Assembly (NCBI RefSeq): GCF_035013165.1
Contig: NZ_JAYGJQ010000002.1
Span: forward strand, 1,240,001 to 1,304,000
Origin: Bacteriovorax sp. PP10
Lineage (GTDB): Bacteria > Bdellovibrionota > Bacteriovoracia > Bacteriovoracales > Bacteriovoracaceae
Length of the DNA: 64,000 nucleotides
Direction: 5' to 3'
Of this stretch, positions 37,789 to 45,957 are shown in pieces. The stretch's first letter is position 1, and the number at the start of each line of letters is the position of its first letter. A program made the position numbers and the translations under genes. Under the pieces are notes generated by a model. The model had not been told where the DNA came from. It searched no databases and worked only from the letters and a program-made list of their open reading frames with translations.

Positions 37789-40700
37789 ATGTCCTTTTTG
37801 GAGACTCACTCAGACAGTTTTGTTCATTTACATTTACACACCCAATACTCGCTTTTGGATGGAGCAATCCGTTTAAAAGATTTAATTAAACGAGCAAAGG
37901 AACTTGGTGTTCCGGCCATTGCTCAGACCGATCATGGAAACATGTTTGGGGCGATCGATTTTTATACTCAATGTAACGCTGCTGGAATCAAGCCGATTTT
38001 AGGGTCTGAAATTTATTTCACTCCTGGGTCTCGTTTTGAAAAAGGTGCGCTTAAAAAGCAAAAAGTCGTAGGCTCTCAAGATGAGCAGGAATCGCGCCAC
38101 CAGATTCACCATTTAATTTTGTTATGTAAAAACGAAACAGGTTATCAAAACCTTTGTAAGCTTTTATCTCGCGCTTACATGGAAGGGTTTTATTACAAGC
38201 CTCGCGCTGACTACGAACTTCTTCGTGAATTCAGTGAAGGATTAATCTGTACGACGGCATGTCTGAAAGGTGAAGTTGGATACAACTTCTTTTCTGATCA
38301 AGATGACAAAGCGATTAAGGCCATTGAAAAACTAAGTGATATTTTTGGTGATGACTTCTATTTAGAAATTCAGGAAAACGGAATTCCAGAGCAGCAGATC
38401 GTTAACAGAAAAGTTTTAGAGTACGCTCGCGCGAATAATGTTCAAGTTGTAGCAACCAACGATTGCCATTATTTAACTCGTGAAGATGCGGCCGCTCAGG
38501 AAGTTCTTCTTTGTGTTCAAACAGGAAAGACTCTTCAAGACGAACAACGTATGCGTCTGACGACCAACGAATTCTTTTATAAGTCTCCGGCCGAAATGCG
38601 TGAAGCTTTTCACTATGCTCCGGAAGCTTGTGACAACACACTTAAGATCGCTGATAAGTGTGATGTAAAATTTAACTGGAAAGATGAGAACGGAAATCAA
38701 ATTTACCATCTTCCGGATTATCCAATTCCAACTGAAGAAACTCCAGCTGACTACTTCAGACGTGAGTCTCAGGAAGGATTAGAGAGAAGATTCATTGGAC
38801 CGCACTTTGCAAAACTCAGAGCGGAACCGAATTGGGAAAGTGAAATTAAGCCGAAATACTACGAGCGTCTTGAAGGCGAAGTAGACATGATTATCCAGAT
38901 GGGATTCCCTGGATATTTCCTGATCGTATCTGACTTCATCAAGTGGGCAAAACAAAATGGTTGTCCGGTAGGTCCGGGACGTGGTTCGGGAGCGGGCTCT
39001 ATTGTTGCTTACGCACTCGATATTACCAACGTTGACCCGATTCCATTCAACTTACTCTTTGAGCGTTTCATCAACCCTGAACGTGTTTCGATGCCAGACT
39101 TTGACGTCGACTTTTGTCAGGAGAATCGTCACAGAGTTATTGAATACGTAACTCAGAAATACGGTGAAGAGCGTGTTGGTCAGATTATTACTTTCGGTAA
39201 ACTTCAAGCTAAGGCCGTTATCAAAGACGTGTCCCGTGTTTATGGTTTAACGTTTGGTGAAGCTGACGTTATTTCAAAATTGATTCCGGATGAATTAAAA
39301 ATCACTCTGGATAAAGCATTAGAGATGGAGCCGAAGCTTGGCGAATTGATGGATGCAGATCCACGCATTAAGCAGGTTGTAAATATTTCGCGTCGTCTTG
39401 AAGGTCTTCTTCGTCACGCATCTATTCACGCGGCCGGAGTTATCATTACCAACCTTCCTCTTGTAACTTACTGTCCGCTGTTTAAAGGGCGTGAAGGTGA
39501 GAAGGTTATTCAATTTGATAAAGACTTCTCGGAAAAAATTGGTCTGGTTAAGTTCGACTTCTTAGGACTTAAAACATTAACAGTTATTGAGAACGCTTCT
39601 AAATTTATTAAGCGTGATAAAGTCGCAGACTTTGATATTGAGAATATTGATCTTGAAGACCCGAAAGTTTTTGAGTTCGTTTCAAAAGGTGAGACCGTTG
39701 GTGTATTCCAGCTCGAGTCTTCGGGGATGATCGATCTTTGTAAGAGGATTGCTCCGGGGTCTATCGACGATATTTCTGCCATCAACGCACTTTATAGACC
39801 AGGCCCGCTTGAATCGGGAATGGTTGATGAGTTCATTGAAATTAAGCACGGAAGAAAGTTAACTCACTATCCATTTCCAAGTCTTGAGCCAGTTCTAAAA
39901 GATACGTACGGAGTTATCATTTACCAAGAGCAGGTAATGAACGTGGCCCGTATTGTTGCCGGATACTCACTTGGACAAGCGGACATGCTTCGTCGAGCGA
40001 TGGGGAAAAAGAAAGCAGACGAGATGGCAAAACACCGCGAACTCTTCTTAAAGGGAGCAGCGGAAAGAAATTATAATACTGATACTGCCAATGACCTTTT
40101 CGATAAAATGGAAAAGTTCGCGGAATACGGATTCAACAAATCTCACGCCGTTGCTTACTCAGTTATTTCTTATCAGACAGCATGGCTGAAGTATTATTAT
40201 CCGGCAGAATTCTTTGCTGCTCTTCTAAGTTCTGAACTTGGAAGTATGGATAAGGTTACTCAGTACATCAGTGATGCAAAACATTTTGATATTGAAGTTC
40301 TTCCGCCATCGGTTAACGAGTCGTTATGGCCGTTTAACGTTGTTGGAAAAAATATCCGTTTTGGTATGGGAGCGGTTAAGAACGTTGGGCAAAACGCAGT
40401 TGAAGAAATCGTACGTGAAAGAACTGAGAACGGTCCGTTCACAGGATTCTTAAACTTCGCTGAACGTATTAATCTGAAAGTTGTTAACAGTCGCGTTTTT
40501 GAATCCATGATTAAAGTTGGATGTTTTGATGAATGCGAAAAGCTTAATAGAAAAACTCTTTTAGAAAACCTGGATATGATTCTTGCTTATTGTAAGAAGC
40601 GCCAGGAAGAAGCTTCACTAGGTCTGGTATCATTATTTGATTTAGGTGAAGAATCAATGTCTCAGACAGCTGAATCTAATTTAGATATTCAGGAAGTCAG

Positions 40701-41379
40701 AGACTTTGATGACCTGGAAAAGCTTGCCCATGAAGCAGAATTGATGGGTATCTATATTTCCGGACATCCGCTGGATCGTTATAAAAATCTTATGGAAGAG
40801 CTTGCAACTATGCCAGTTGCAAACGTTCAGGACTTTTTAGGTTCTGACCAAAAACGTATGATGACTCTTGCCGGACAAATTACTCAAAGAAAAAACATCC
40901 TGACCAAAAAAGGTGATAAGATGTGTTTTGCCCAGTTAGAAGATCTTTCAGGAAAAATTGAGTGTATCATTTTCCCTAAGATATTTGCTGAGTATGAGTT
41001 AGTCCTGGCCGGAGATGAACCACTGGTTATCGAAGGTTATGTAAATATGCAGGAAAGTCCGAGAAAGATTTTTGCTGAAAAAATCTTTAAGCTCAAAGAG
41101 CATTCGGAAAATAAAATCACAGGTGTTCGTATCAATGTGGATTTAACTGACCTGACAGAAATGAAACTCAATAAGCTAAGACAAGTTCTTCTTTCATACA
41201 GAGGGGCGACTCCAATGCATATGATTTTTGAAGGCCCGGGTGGGAAAGCTAGACTTCCACTTGGAGAAGAATTTTTAATTAACCCTACACCGCAGATGGC
41301 CCACCAGATTAATGAAGTCTTTAACCGCGATGCTGTTAAATTCATTATTGATGGAAGGCTAGAGGATGTTCATGCTTGA
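37789..41379 (+). CDS. dnaE: DNA polymerase III subunit alpha
   Basis: Replicative polymerase, 1196 aa, DnaE1 type. The PHP domain opens FVHLHLHTQYSLLDGA with the usual metal-binding histidines. The palm catalytic aspartates lie in MPDFDVDFCQENR near residue 440, GPGRGSGAGSIVAYAL precedes them, and IIYQEQVMNVAR and GYSLGQADMLRRAMGKK follow. GLVSLFDLG at 945-953 is in the position of the internal clamp-binding peptide, and an OB-fold covers about 1030-1110. GGAG and GAGG stand before the ATG. The secreted-protein gene downstream overlaps its end by 8 bp. Confidence 0.98.
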   Translation: MSFLETHSDSFVHLHLHTQYSLLDGAIRLKDLIKRAKELGVPAIAQTDHGNMFGAIDFYTQCNAAGIKPILGSEIYFTPGSRFEKGALKKQKVVGSQDEQESRHQIHHLILLCKNETGYQNLCKLLSRAYMEGFYYKPRADYELLREFSEGLICTTACLKGEVGYNFFSDQDDKAIKAIEKLSDIFGDDFYLEIQENGIPEQQIVNRKVLEYARANNVQVVATNDCHYLTREDAAAQEVLLCVQTGKTLQDEQRMRLTTNEFFYKSPAEMREAFHYAPEACDNTLKIADKCDVKFNWKDENGNQIYHLPDYPIPTEETPADYFRRESQEGLERRFIGPHFAKLRAEPNWESEIKPKYYERLEGEVDMIIQMGFPGYFLIVSDFIKWAKQNGCPVGPGRGSGAGSIVAYALDITNVDPIPFNLLFERFINPERVSMPDFDVDFCQENRHRVIEYVTQKYGEERVGQIITFGKLQAKAVIKDVSRVYGLTFGEADVISKLIPDELKITLDKALEMEPKLGELMDADPRIKQVVNISRRLEGLLRHASIHAAGVIITNLPLVTYCPLFKGREGEKVIQFDKDFSEKIGLVKFDFLGLKTLTVIENASKFIKRDKVADFDIENIDLEDPKVFEFVSKGETVGVFQLESSGMIDLCKRIAPGSIDDISAINALYRPGPLESGMVDEFIEIKHGRKLTHYPFPSLEPVLKDTYGVIIYQEQVMNVARIVAGYSLGQADMLRRAMGKKKADEMAKHRELFLKGAAERNYNTDTANDLFDKMEKFAEYGFNKSHAVAYSVISYQTAWLKYYYPAEFFAALLSSELGSMDKVTQYISDAKHFDIEVLPPSVNESLWPFNVVGKNIRFGMGAVKNVGQNAVEEIVRERTENGPFTGFLNFAERINLKVVNSRVFESMIKVGCFDECEKLNRKTLLENLDMILAYCKKRQEEASLGLVSLFDLGEESMSQTAESNLDIQEVRDFDDLEKLAHEAELMGIYISGHPLDRYKNLMEELATMPVANVQDFLGSDQKRMMTLAGQITQRKNILTKKGDKMCFAQLEDLSGKIECIIFPKIFAEYELVLAGDEPLVIEGYVNMQESPRKIFAEKIFKLKEHSENKITGVRINVDLTDLTEMKLNKLRQVLLSYRGATPMHMIFEGPGGKARLPLGEEFLINPTPQMAHQINEVFNRDAVKFIIDGRLEDVHA

Positions 41380-42670
41380 TAGATCGCTTAAATTGATTCT
41401 TGGATTTATTATGATGGTAAGTCTCTCTACTGCTATGGCGGTAGAAGAAAAACTTCAGGTCATGGTAAAAAAAGCAGACCTTGCAAAACAAGAAACTCAA
41501 TCAAGTGATCCGGCAGCTAGAAAAGAGCCTTTTTCATTTTTACTAAATGGAATGAGACAGGCCGTAACAGGTGAATTAGTTAAGAATGAACTCGATCCGG
41601 ATATTTTCTGGAAAAAAATCGAAGAAAAGAATTTTAGTGATGCGGACGAGATTAACTTTTTTCGTCCGTATTTTAATCGCTTCAATATCGTAATGGACAA
41701 AGCGCCTACACCGGCACCAGCTCCAGCTGAAGCGCCAAAACCAACAGATCCAGCAGACCCGGGGATTCTTCAGACTCCAGCTCCCAAACCAGTGGTGGCA
41801 GCTCAAGACCAATACCAAAGAGCAACGTTTAGTTATGAGTTTGATGCTGTAAAAATCAAATCACTCTTCGTTGAAACAATGACGAATCTTCCTGATGTAA
41901 CAATCAAAACGTTCTATATCATTCCAGATATCAGCATCACAGATGAGATGACGTGGATGGATGTGGGAGTGACGAAAAAAGAAAACTTCTCAGGAGTGAT
42001 TATTGATTCGTGGAAAAAATGGGCAGAAACTCAATTTAAAAATTTCACCAACGTTGTCGTTTTAGAAAAAGACTTTGCAGAAAAACCTGCCGGGATGAAT
42101 GCTGAATCGGTGACACTAAAGTGGACTTCAACGATTAAAAAGAGTGAAGTTTTCCAGGACCGAAAAAGTGCCCGTTATGAAGTTGGCGCTCAGTATGTTT
42201 TAGTGAATACAAAAACAAATCAGTCTCTGCTTGCTTTTGATTTTCCTCTTCAAAAAAGAGAAGTAGGGATTTCTGTTCCCAAAGATTTAAGCTCAACGAT
42301 GGCGAGCTTAATTTATAATTTACTCAACTCACAAACTGTAAAGTTAACGAGTGCTCTTGAACTCAATCGTGCTTCAAGCACGCTATCTATTGTCGATATT
42401 AAAGTCACTGGAAAGCATGGGTTGTATGACATCACACAGATCAATTCATTCCTGGCAGAGCGATTTAAAGAGTACGCACTGGCCTCTGAGATGAAGAGTT
42501 ACTCAGTCGATTCGTCGATGATCTCAATAAAAAGTACGATGAATCAAGAGGCCCTATACGCGGCACTAGGCAAAGATGGCGGGAAATTCCCTCTTAATGA
42601 GCAAAAAATTCTTCTTTTTTCCCCTGAGAGCAAGACTTTTGCAATTATTCCAAAAGAAGCAAATAATTAA
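41372..42670 (+). CDS. Secreted protein of unknown function, coupled to dnaE
   Basis: 432 aa. A signal peptide (about 1-22, ending STAMAVEE) is followed by a helical domain, a Pro/Ala linker near 110-145 (APTPAPAPAEAPKP) and a C-terminal mixed domain. The ATG at 41372 has AGAGG six bases upstream and is better spaced than the ATG at 41366. It overlaps dnaE by 8 bp. The next gene is a CsgG/FlgT-like lipoprotein and the two may form one envelope complex. No family recognised. Confidence 0.7.
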   Translation: MLDRSLKLILGFIMMVSLSTAMAVEEKLQVMVKKADLAKQETQSSDPAARKEPFSFLLNGMRQAVTGELVKNELDPDIFWKKIEEKNFSDADEINFFRPYFNRFNIVMDKAPTPAPAPAEAPKPTDPADPGILQTPAPKPVVAAQDQYQRATFSYEFDAVKIKSLFVETMTNLPDVTIKTFYIIPDISITDEMTWMDVGVTKKENFSGVIIDSWKKWAETQFKNFTNVVVLEKDFAEKPAGMNAESVTLKWTSTIKKSEVFQDRKSARYEVGAQYVLVNTKTNQSLLAFDFPLQKREVGISVPKDLSSTMASLIYNLLNSQTVKLTSALELNRASSTLSIVDIKVTGKHGLYDITQINSFLAERFKEYALASEMKSYSVDSSMISIKSTMNQEALYAALGKDGGKFPLNEQKILLFSPESKTFAIIPKEANN

Positions 42671-42708
42671 GAATAGTTAAGACCAAATCTTGTTAATGAG
42701 GGATGAAA

Positions 42709-43632
42709 ATGGTCAAGAAATTATTCTTGTGTCTAATATCACTGCAAATGTTCGCTTCGTGTTCGTCACCGGTTGTCCAAAGAGACATGCAGGGGAAACG
42801 TCCGCGCGCTGAAGAAAGAAAATATTTTTCAGGCGTAAAAAAGAAAATCGCATTACTCCCATTCTTTAATGAGTCTCCTTTTGAAAGTGAAGACCTTGAA
42901 GTGAATGCTACTGAAGAGCTTCGTATGGAGCTGTCGCGTTCTGGAGAGTTCATTGTTGATCCAAGTTCAGCAAAACTTTTTGGGCCTTCTAAAGAGATCT
43001 ACGTTGGTGGTGGGATGAAGCTGGTGCAGATGACCAGACAAGCAAAGATCGCCGGAATTAACTTTATCGTTTTCGGACGAGTGATCGATGCCCGCGTTCG
43101 TGAGAAGTCAGATGAGATCGGGATTGTAAGACAGACGAAATCATACACAGAAGCAAAAGTAGAAGTGCGCGTGTTTGATGTGAACGCTGGAAAAGAAATT
43201 TATACTGAAACACTTAATGGTTACGCTGACGACAGCACATACAGATTTTTTGCTGCTGATCGCGAAGACTACTTAACTTACAGAAGAGACCTGCTTCGTT
43301 ATGCGGTTCGCGTGAGTGTGAGAAAATCTATTCCAAAAATTATCGAGCTCGCTTCAAAACTTGACTGGGTTGGACGAGTTGCTAAAATTATCGGAACAAA
43401 AGTTTATCTGAATGCCGGAAGAGAAAGTGGAATTAACATTGGTGATATCTTAAAAATCATCACTGAAGGAACCGAGATCTACGACCCGGAAACAGGAGCT
43501 CTGATCGGTATGAGTAAAGGAGATATGAAAGGAACAATCGAGATCGTCGACTACTTCGGTACAGACGGATCTATTGCGATTTTACACTCTGGAGGCCAAG
43601 TCCTTGAAGGGGACTTCGTTCAGCTTTATTAA
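42709..43632 (+). CDS. Lipoprotein with CsgG/TolB-like N-domain and FlgT-like C-domain
   Basis: 307 aa. The lipobox FASC gives Cys18. KKIALLPFFNESPFESEDL near 44-62 and the GINFIVFGRVIDARVRE segment resemble the CsgG/LpoB/TolB-N type of fold. The C-terminus (KVYLNAGRESGINIGDILKI, then GDMKGTIEIVDYFGTDGSIA) resembles the FlgT C-terminal SH3-like domain. I chose the ATG at 42709 because GAGGG lies six bases upstream; an ATG at 42703 is in frame. Probably an outer-membrane-associated accessory protein. The pyrD start lies inside its 3' end. Confidence 0.78.
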   Translation: MVKKLFLCLISLQMFASCSSPVVQRDMQGKRPRAEERKYFSGVKKKIALLPFFNESPFESEDLEVNATEELRMELSRSGEFIVDPSSAKLFGPSKEIYVGGGMKLVQMTRQAKIAGINFIVFGRVIDARVREKSDEIGIVRQTKSYTEAKVEVRVFDVNAGKEIYTETLNGYADDSTYRFFAADREDYLTYRRDLLRYAVRVSVRKSIPKIIELASKLDWVGRVAKIIGTKVYLNAGRESGINIGDILKIITEGTEIYDPETGALIGMSKGDMKGTIEIVDYFGTDGSIAILHSGGQVLEGDFVQLY

Positions 43633-44680
43633 CTTATACAAACTCACTTACCCCTTATTTAAAAACATCGCTTTTGGAATGGATGCCGAACGTGCTCACG
43701 AGTTGACGATTCACTCGATGAAAGCGATTGGCAATTTCCTTCCAGATCATAGTGTTGACCCACGCTTTGCAATCAAGGCCATGGGGATGACTTTCTCCAA
43801 TCCGATTGGCCTTGCGGCCGGTCTTGATAAAAATGCTGAGGCCATTGCTTTTTTAACTCATCTGCCTTTTGGGTTTGTTGAAGTGGGAACAGTGACGCCG
43901 AAAGCTCAAGCTGGAAATGATAAACCAAGACTGTTTCGTTACGTTGAAGAAGAGTCTTTAAGAAACCGTATGGGTTTTAATAATCAAGGCTCAGAAGCTG
44001 TTTTAGAAAACCTTTTAAAGGCCAATAAAAGAGGCAAGATCGTTGGGGTGAATCTTGGTAAAAACAAGGTTACAAGTAACGAGGATGCGCCTTCTGACTA
44101 CGCTTATCTCTACACTCAGTTTGCAGAGCATGCTGATTATCTCGTCATCAATGTTTCTTCTCCCAATACTCCAGGACTGCGCGATTTATTAAAAGACGCC
44201 GGTCTTCGTCAGATCTTTGAAGCGGTAGATGTTGAAAGGAAAAAATTCACCAAACCATTACTGGTTAAAGTTTCACCTGACATGGCCCTTGAAGAGCTTG
44301 CTTCAGTTGTAGGATTAGTTAACGAGTATAAGTTAGATGGAATCATTGCGACCAATACAACGATTATGAAAGAGCGAGGCGAAGGTGGAGTGAGTGGGAA
44401 ACTACTGACAACCAAAGCGCGCGAGACCAGAGAGTTTCTTTTAAAAGAAATTAAAAATACCAATTCACAATGTGAACTCATCGGCGTCGGTGGAATTTCA
44501 AAATTTTCTGATTTGATGGATTTCTGGAAAGCAGGTGGAAAATTAACACAGGTTTATTCAGGATTTGTTTTTCAAGGGCCGCCACTTTTATACAACTTTG
44601 AGGCAGAGCTAGCGCAGGAATTTAAAAAGCGCGGAGTGAAGACCTTCGAAGAATTTCTTCACTCCGTAAAATTTAATTAA
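43604..44680 (+). CDS. pyrD: Dihydroorotate dehydrogenase (quinone), class 2
   Basis: Membrane-associated FMN enzyme of pyrimidine synthesis. The N-terminal amphipathic helix that holds quinone (LYKLTYPLFKNIAFGMDAER) is present. FMN and substrate motifs are PIGLAAGLDKNAEA, VGTVTPKAQAGNDKPRLFR, NRMGFNNQGSE, NVSSPNTPGLRDLL (catalytic Ser region) and LIGVGGISKFSD. The likely start is the TTG at 43604 (358 aa), with GGAGG eight bases upstream, inside the lipoprotein gene. Its stop shares TTAA with the small convergent gene. Confidence 0.94.
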   Translation: MKGTSFSFINLYKLTYPLFKNIAFGMDAERAHELTIHSMKAIGNFLPDHSVDPRFAIKAMGMTFSNPIGLAAGLDKNAEAIAFLTHLPFGFVEVGTVTPKAQAGNDKPRLFRYVEEESLRNRMGFNNQGSEAVLENLLKANKRGKIVGVNLGKNKVTSNEDAPSDYAYLYTQFAEHADYLVINVSSPNTPGLRDLLKDAGLRQIFEAVDVERKKFTKPLLVKVSPDMALEELASVVGLVNEYKLDGIIATNTTIMKERGEGGVSGKLLTTKARETREFLLKEIKNTNSQCELIGVGGISKFSDLMDFWKAGGKLTQVYSGFVFQGPPLLYNFEAELAQEFKKRGVKTFEEFLHSVKFN

Positions 44681-44901
44681 TGAATTTTGTAACAAAGCTC
44701 GCGAGTGTCTTGATCTAATGACACGATTAAGCTTGTATCGTTTTCAAGTTCAGCAAGTTCTTCTGAATCAAGAGAATTATAATCAGCACATCTAATAACC
44801 GTTGGTCCACTCATGATTGGTGAAGGTGGAATTGGTGGAATAGCGTAAGCGCTAATCGATGCAGTTAAAGCAAAAAGAGTAATGTACAAAGAAGCTTTCA
44901 T
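44677..44901 (-). CDS. Small secreted peptide of unknown function
   Basis: 74 aa. A signal peptide (1-20, ending SAYA) is followed by a Pro-rich start (IPPIPPSPIMSGP) and an acidic tail with two cysteines (VIRCADY and RELCYKIH). A good AGGAG Shine-Dalgarno precedes the ATG. No family recognised; the two cysteines fit a secreted disulfide-stabilised peptide. Confidence 0.68.
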   Translation of the reverse strand: MKASLYITLFALTASISAYAIPPIPPSPIMSGPTVIRCADYNSLDSEELAELENDTSLIVSLDQDTRELCYKIH

Positions 44902-45102
44902 ATTGATCTCCTAGTAATTTTATCTTGAAATAAGAATCCCCCAAATGTTACTGCGCTTTAAGAGGCCCATGGGGTCTTTTGAAATTTTTACAGGTGCTAT
45001 CCAAAATCTAGACAGTTCAGGCCTTGTTTAATGCCTTTTTTCAAAGACTTATAATCACTAAATAAATTCATTAAATGAGGGGAGTATGCCGAAGAGTTAG
45101 CT

Positions 45103-45798
45103 ATGAAAATGGCCTCTAAGCTTATTTTATTCATCTTTATGCTAACCAACGCGAGTGCGTGGGCTGCCGCTGAAGTTGATTGTGCTGGTTACGATCATCC
45201 TGCTTATCAGGATGAATACCGCACATGTCTACGCTTACAAATTGCGAAGTCTGCAGGAGACCAAGGTGTGGACTGTATCGACTGTTTATTCAAGCAAGAG
45301 ACAACTGGAACGAACAATTGGGTCGCGGCCTTAAGTGCTGTCGCTCAGCCATTAGCTTATCTTGCTGGGACATACACTGTTGCTAGTTATCAAAACAAAA
45401 CTCAAAAAGCATGGGCAGACGCTTATAAGTCTGGTTATGAAGAGTGTACAAATCGTTTCAATAGTTACCTTGATTACAATACAGCAGCAGGAGCAAATCC
45501 TCTGACGGCAGCTGAGGCCAACTCAATGTCGATGTCATGTAATAGTTATGGATATGGATCGTACGCTGGTTATGGGGGATTAACTTCTAACGGTTATGGT
45601 GGGTACGGTAATCCATTTCAATCTGCAGGATACTCTTCAGGTTTCCTAAATGGCTATGGTGGTTCTTGGCCAGGTCTAGGGTCTAGTTCTAGTAGCTCGG
45701 GAATGCTTTCCGGTGGAATTGGAGTAGGTGCTTTCGGGACTCTTGGAACTTCATCATCTGTTTATCAATCAGGTGTCACTTCAGCATTCGGATTTTAA
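45103..45798 (+). CDS. Secreted Gly/Tyr/Ser-rich protein
   Basis: 231 aa. Signal peptide (1-22, ending SAWAAAE). The N-terminal half has six or so cysteines in pairs, including VDCAGYD, YRTCLRLQ and VDCIDCLFKQ. The C-terminal 85 residues are almost only Gly, Tyr, Ser, Asn and Phe (YGYGSYAGYGG, GYGGYGNPFQS, SSSSSG), a pattern found in adhesive, fibre-forming or aggregation-prone surface proteins. No family recognised. Confidence 0.72.
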   Translation: MKMASKLILFIFMLTNASAWAAAEVDCAGYDHPAYQDEYRTCLRLQIAKSAGDQGVDCIDCLFKQETTGTNNWVAALSAVAQPLAYLAGTYTVASYQNKTQKAWADAYKSGYEECTNRFNSYLDYNTAAGANPLTAAEANSMSMSCNSYGYGSYAGYGGLTSNGYGGYGNPFQSAGYSSGFLNGYGGSWPGLGSSSSSSGMLSGGIGVGAFGTLGTSSSVYQSGVTSAFGF

Positions 45799-45957
45799 TC
45801 TCAAATTGCCAATGAAAAATGGCATAAATTCAGTCACATTTTTTCTATCTTATTGATATCTATTCCAAACAAAATAAATAGTTTTTATGATGTAGAATTG
45901 CTAAAAACATGTCGATAAATACTAAGCAATACTTTACTTAAAACCAAAAGTTGTTTG

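Noticed and set aside
44960-44980. Hairpin AAGAGGCCC / GGGTCTTTT
   Set aside because: It needs two G-T pairs, is not followed by a clean T-run and lies upstream of both neighbouring genes, so there is no gene it could terminate.
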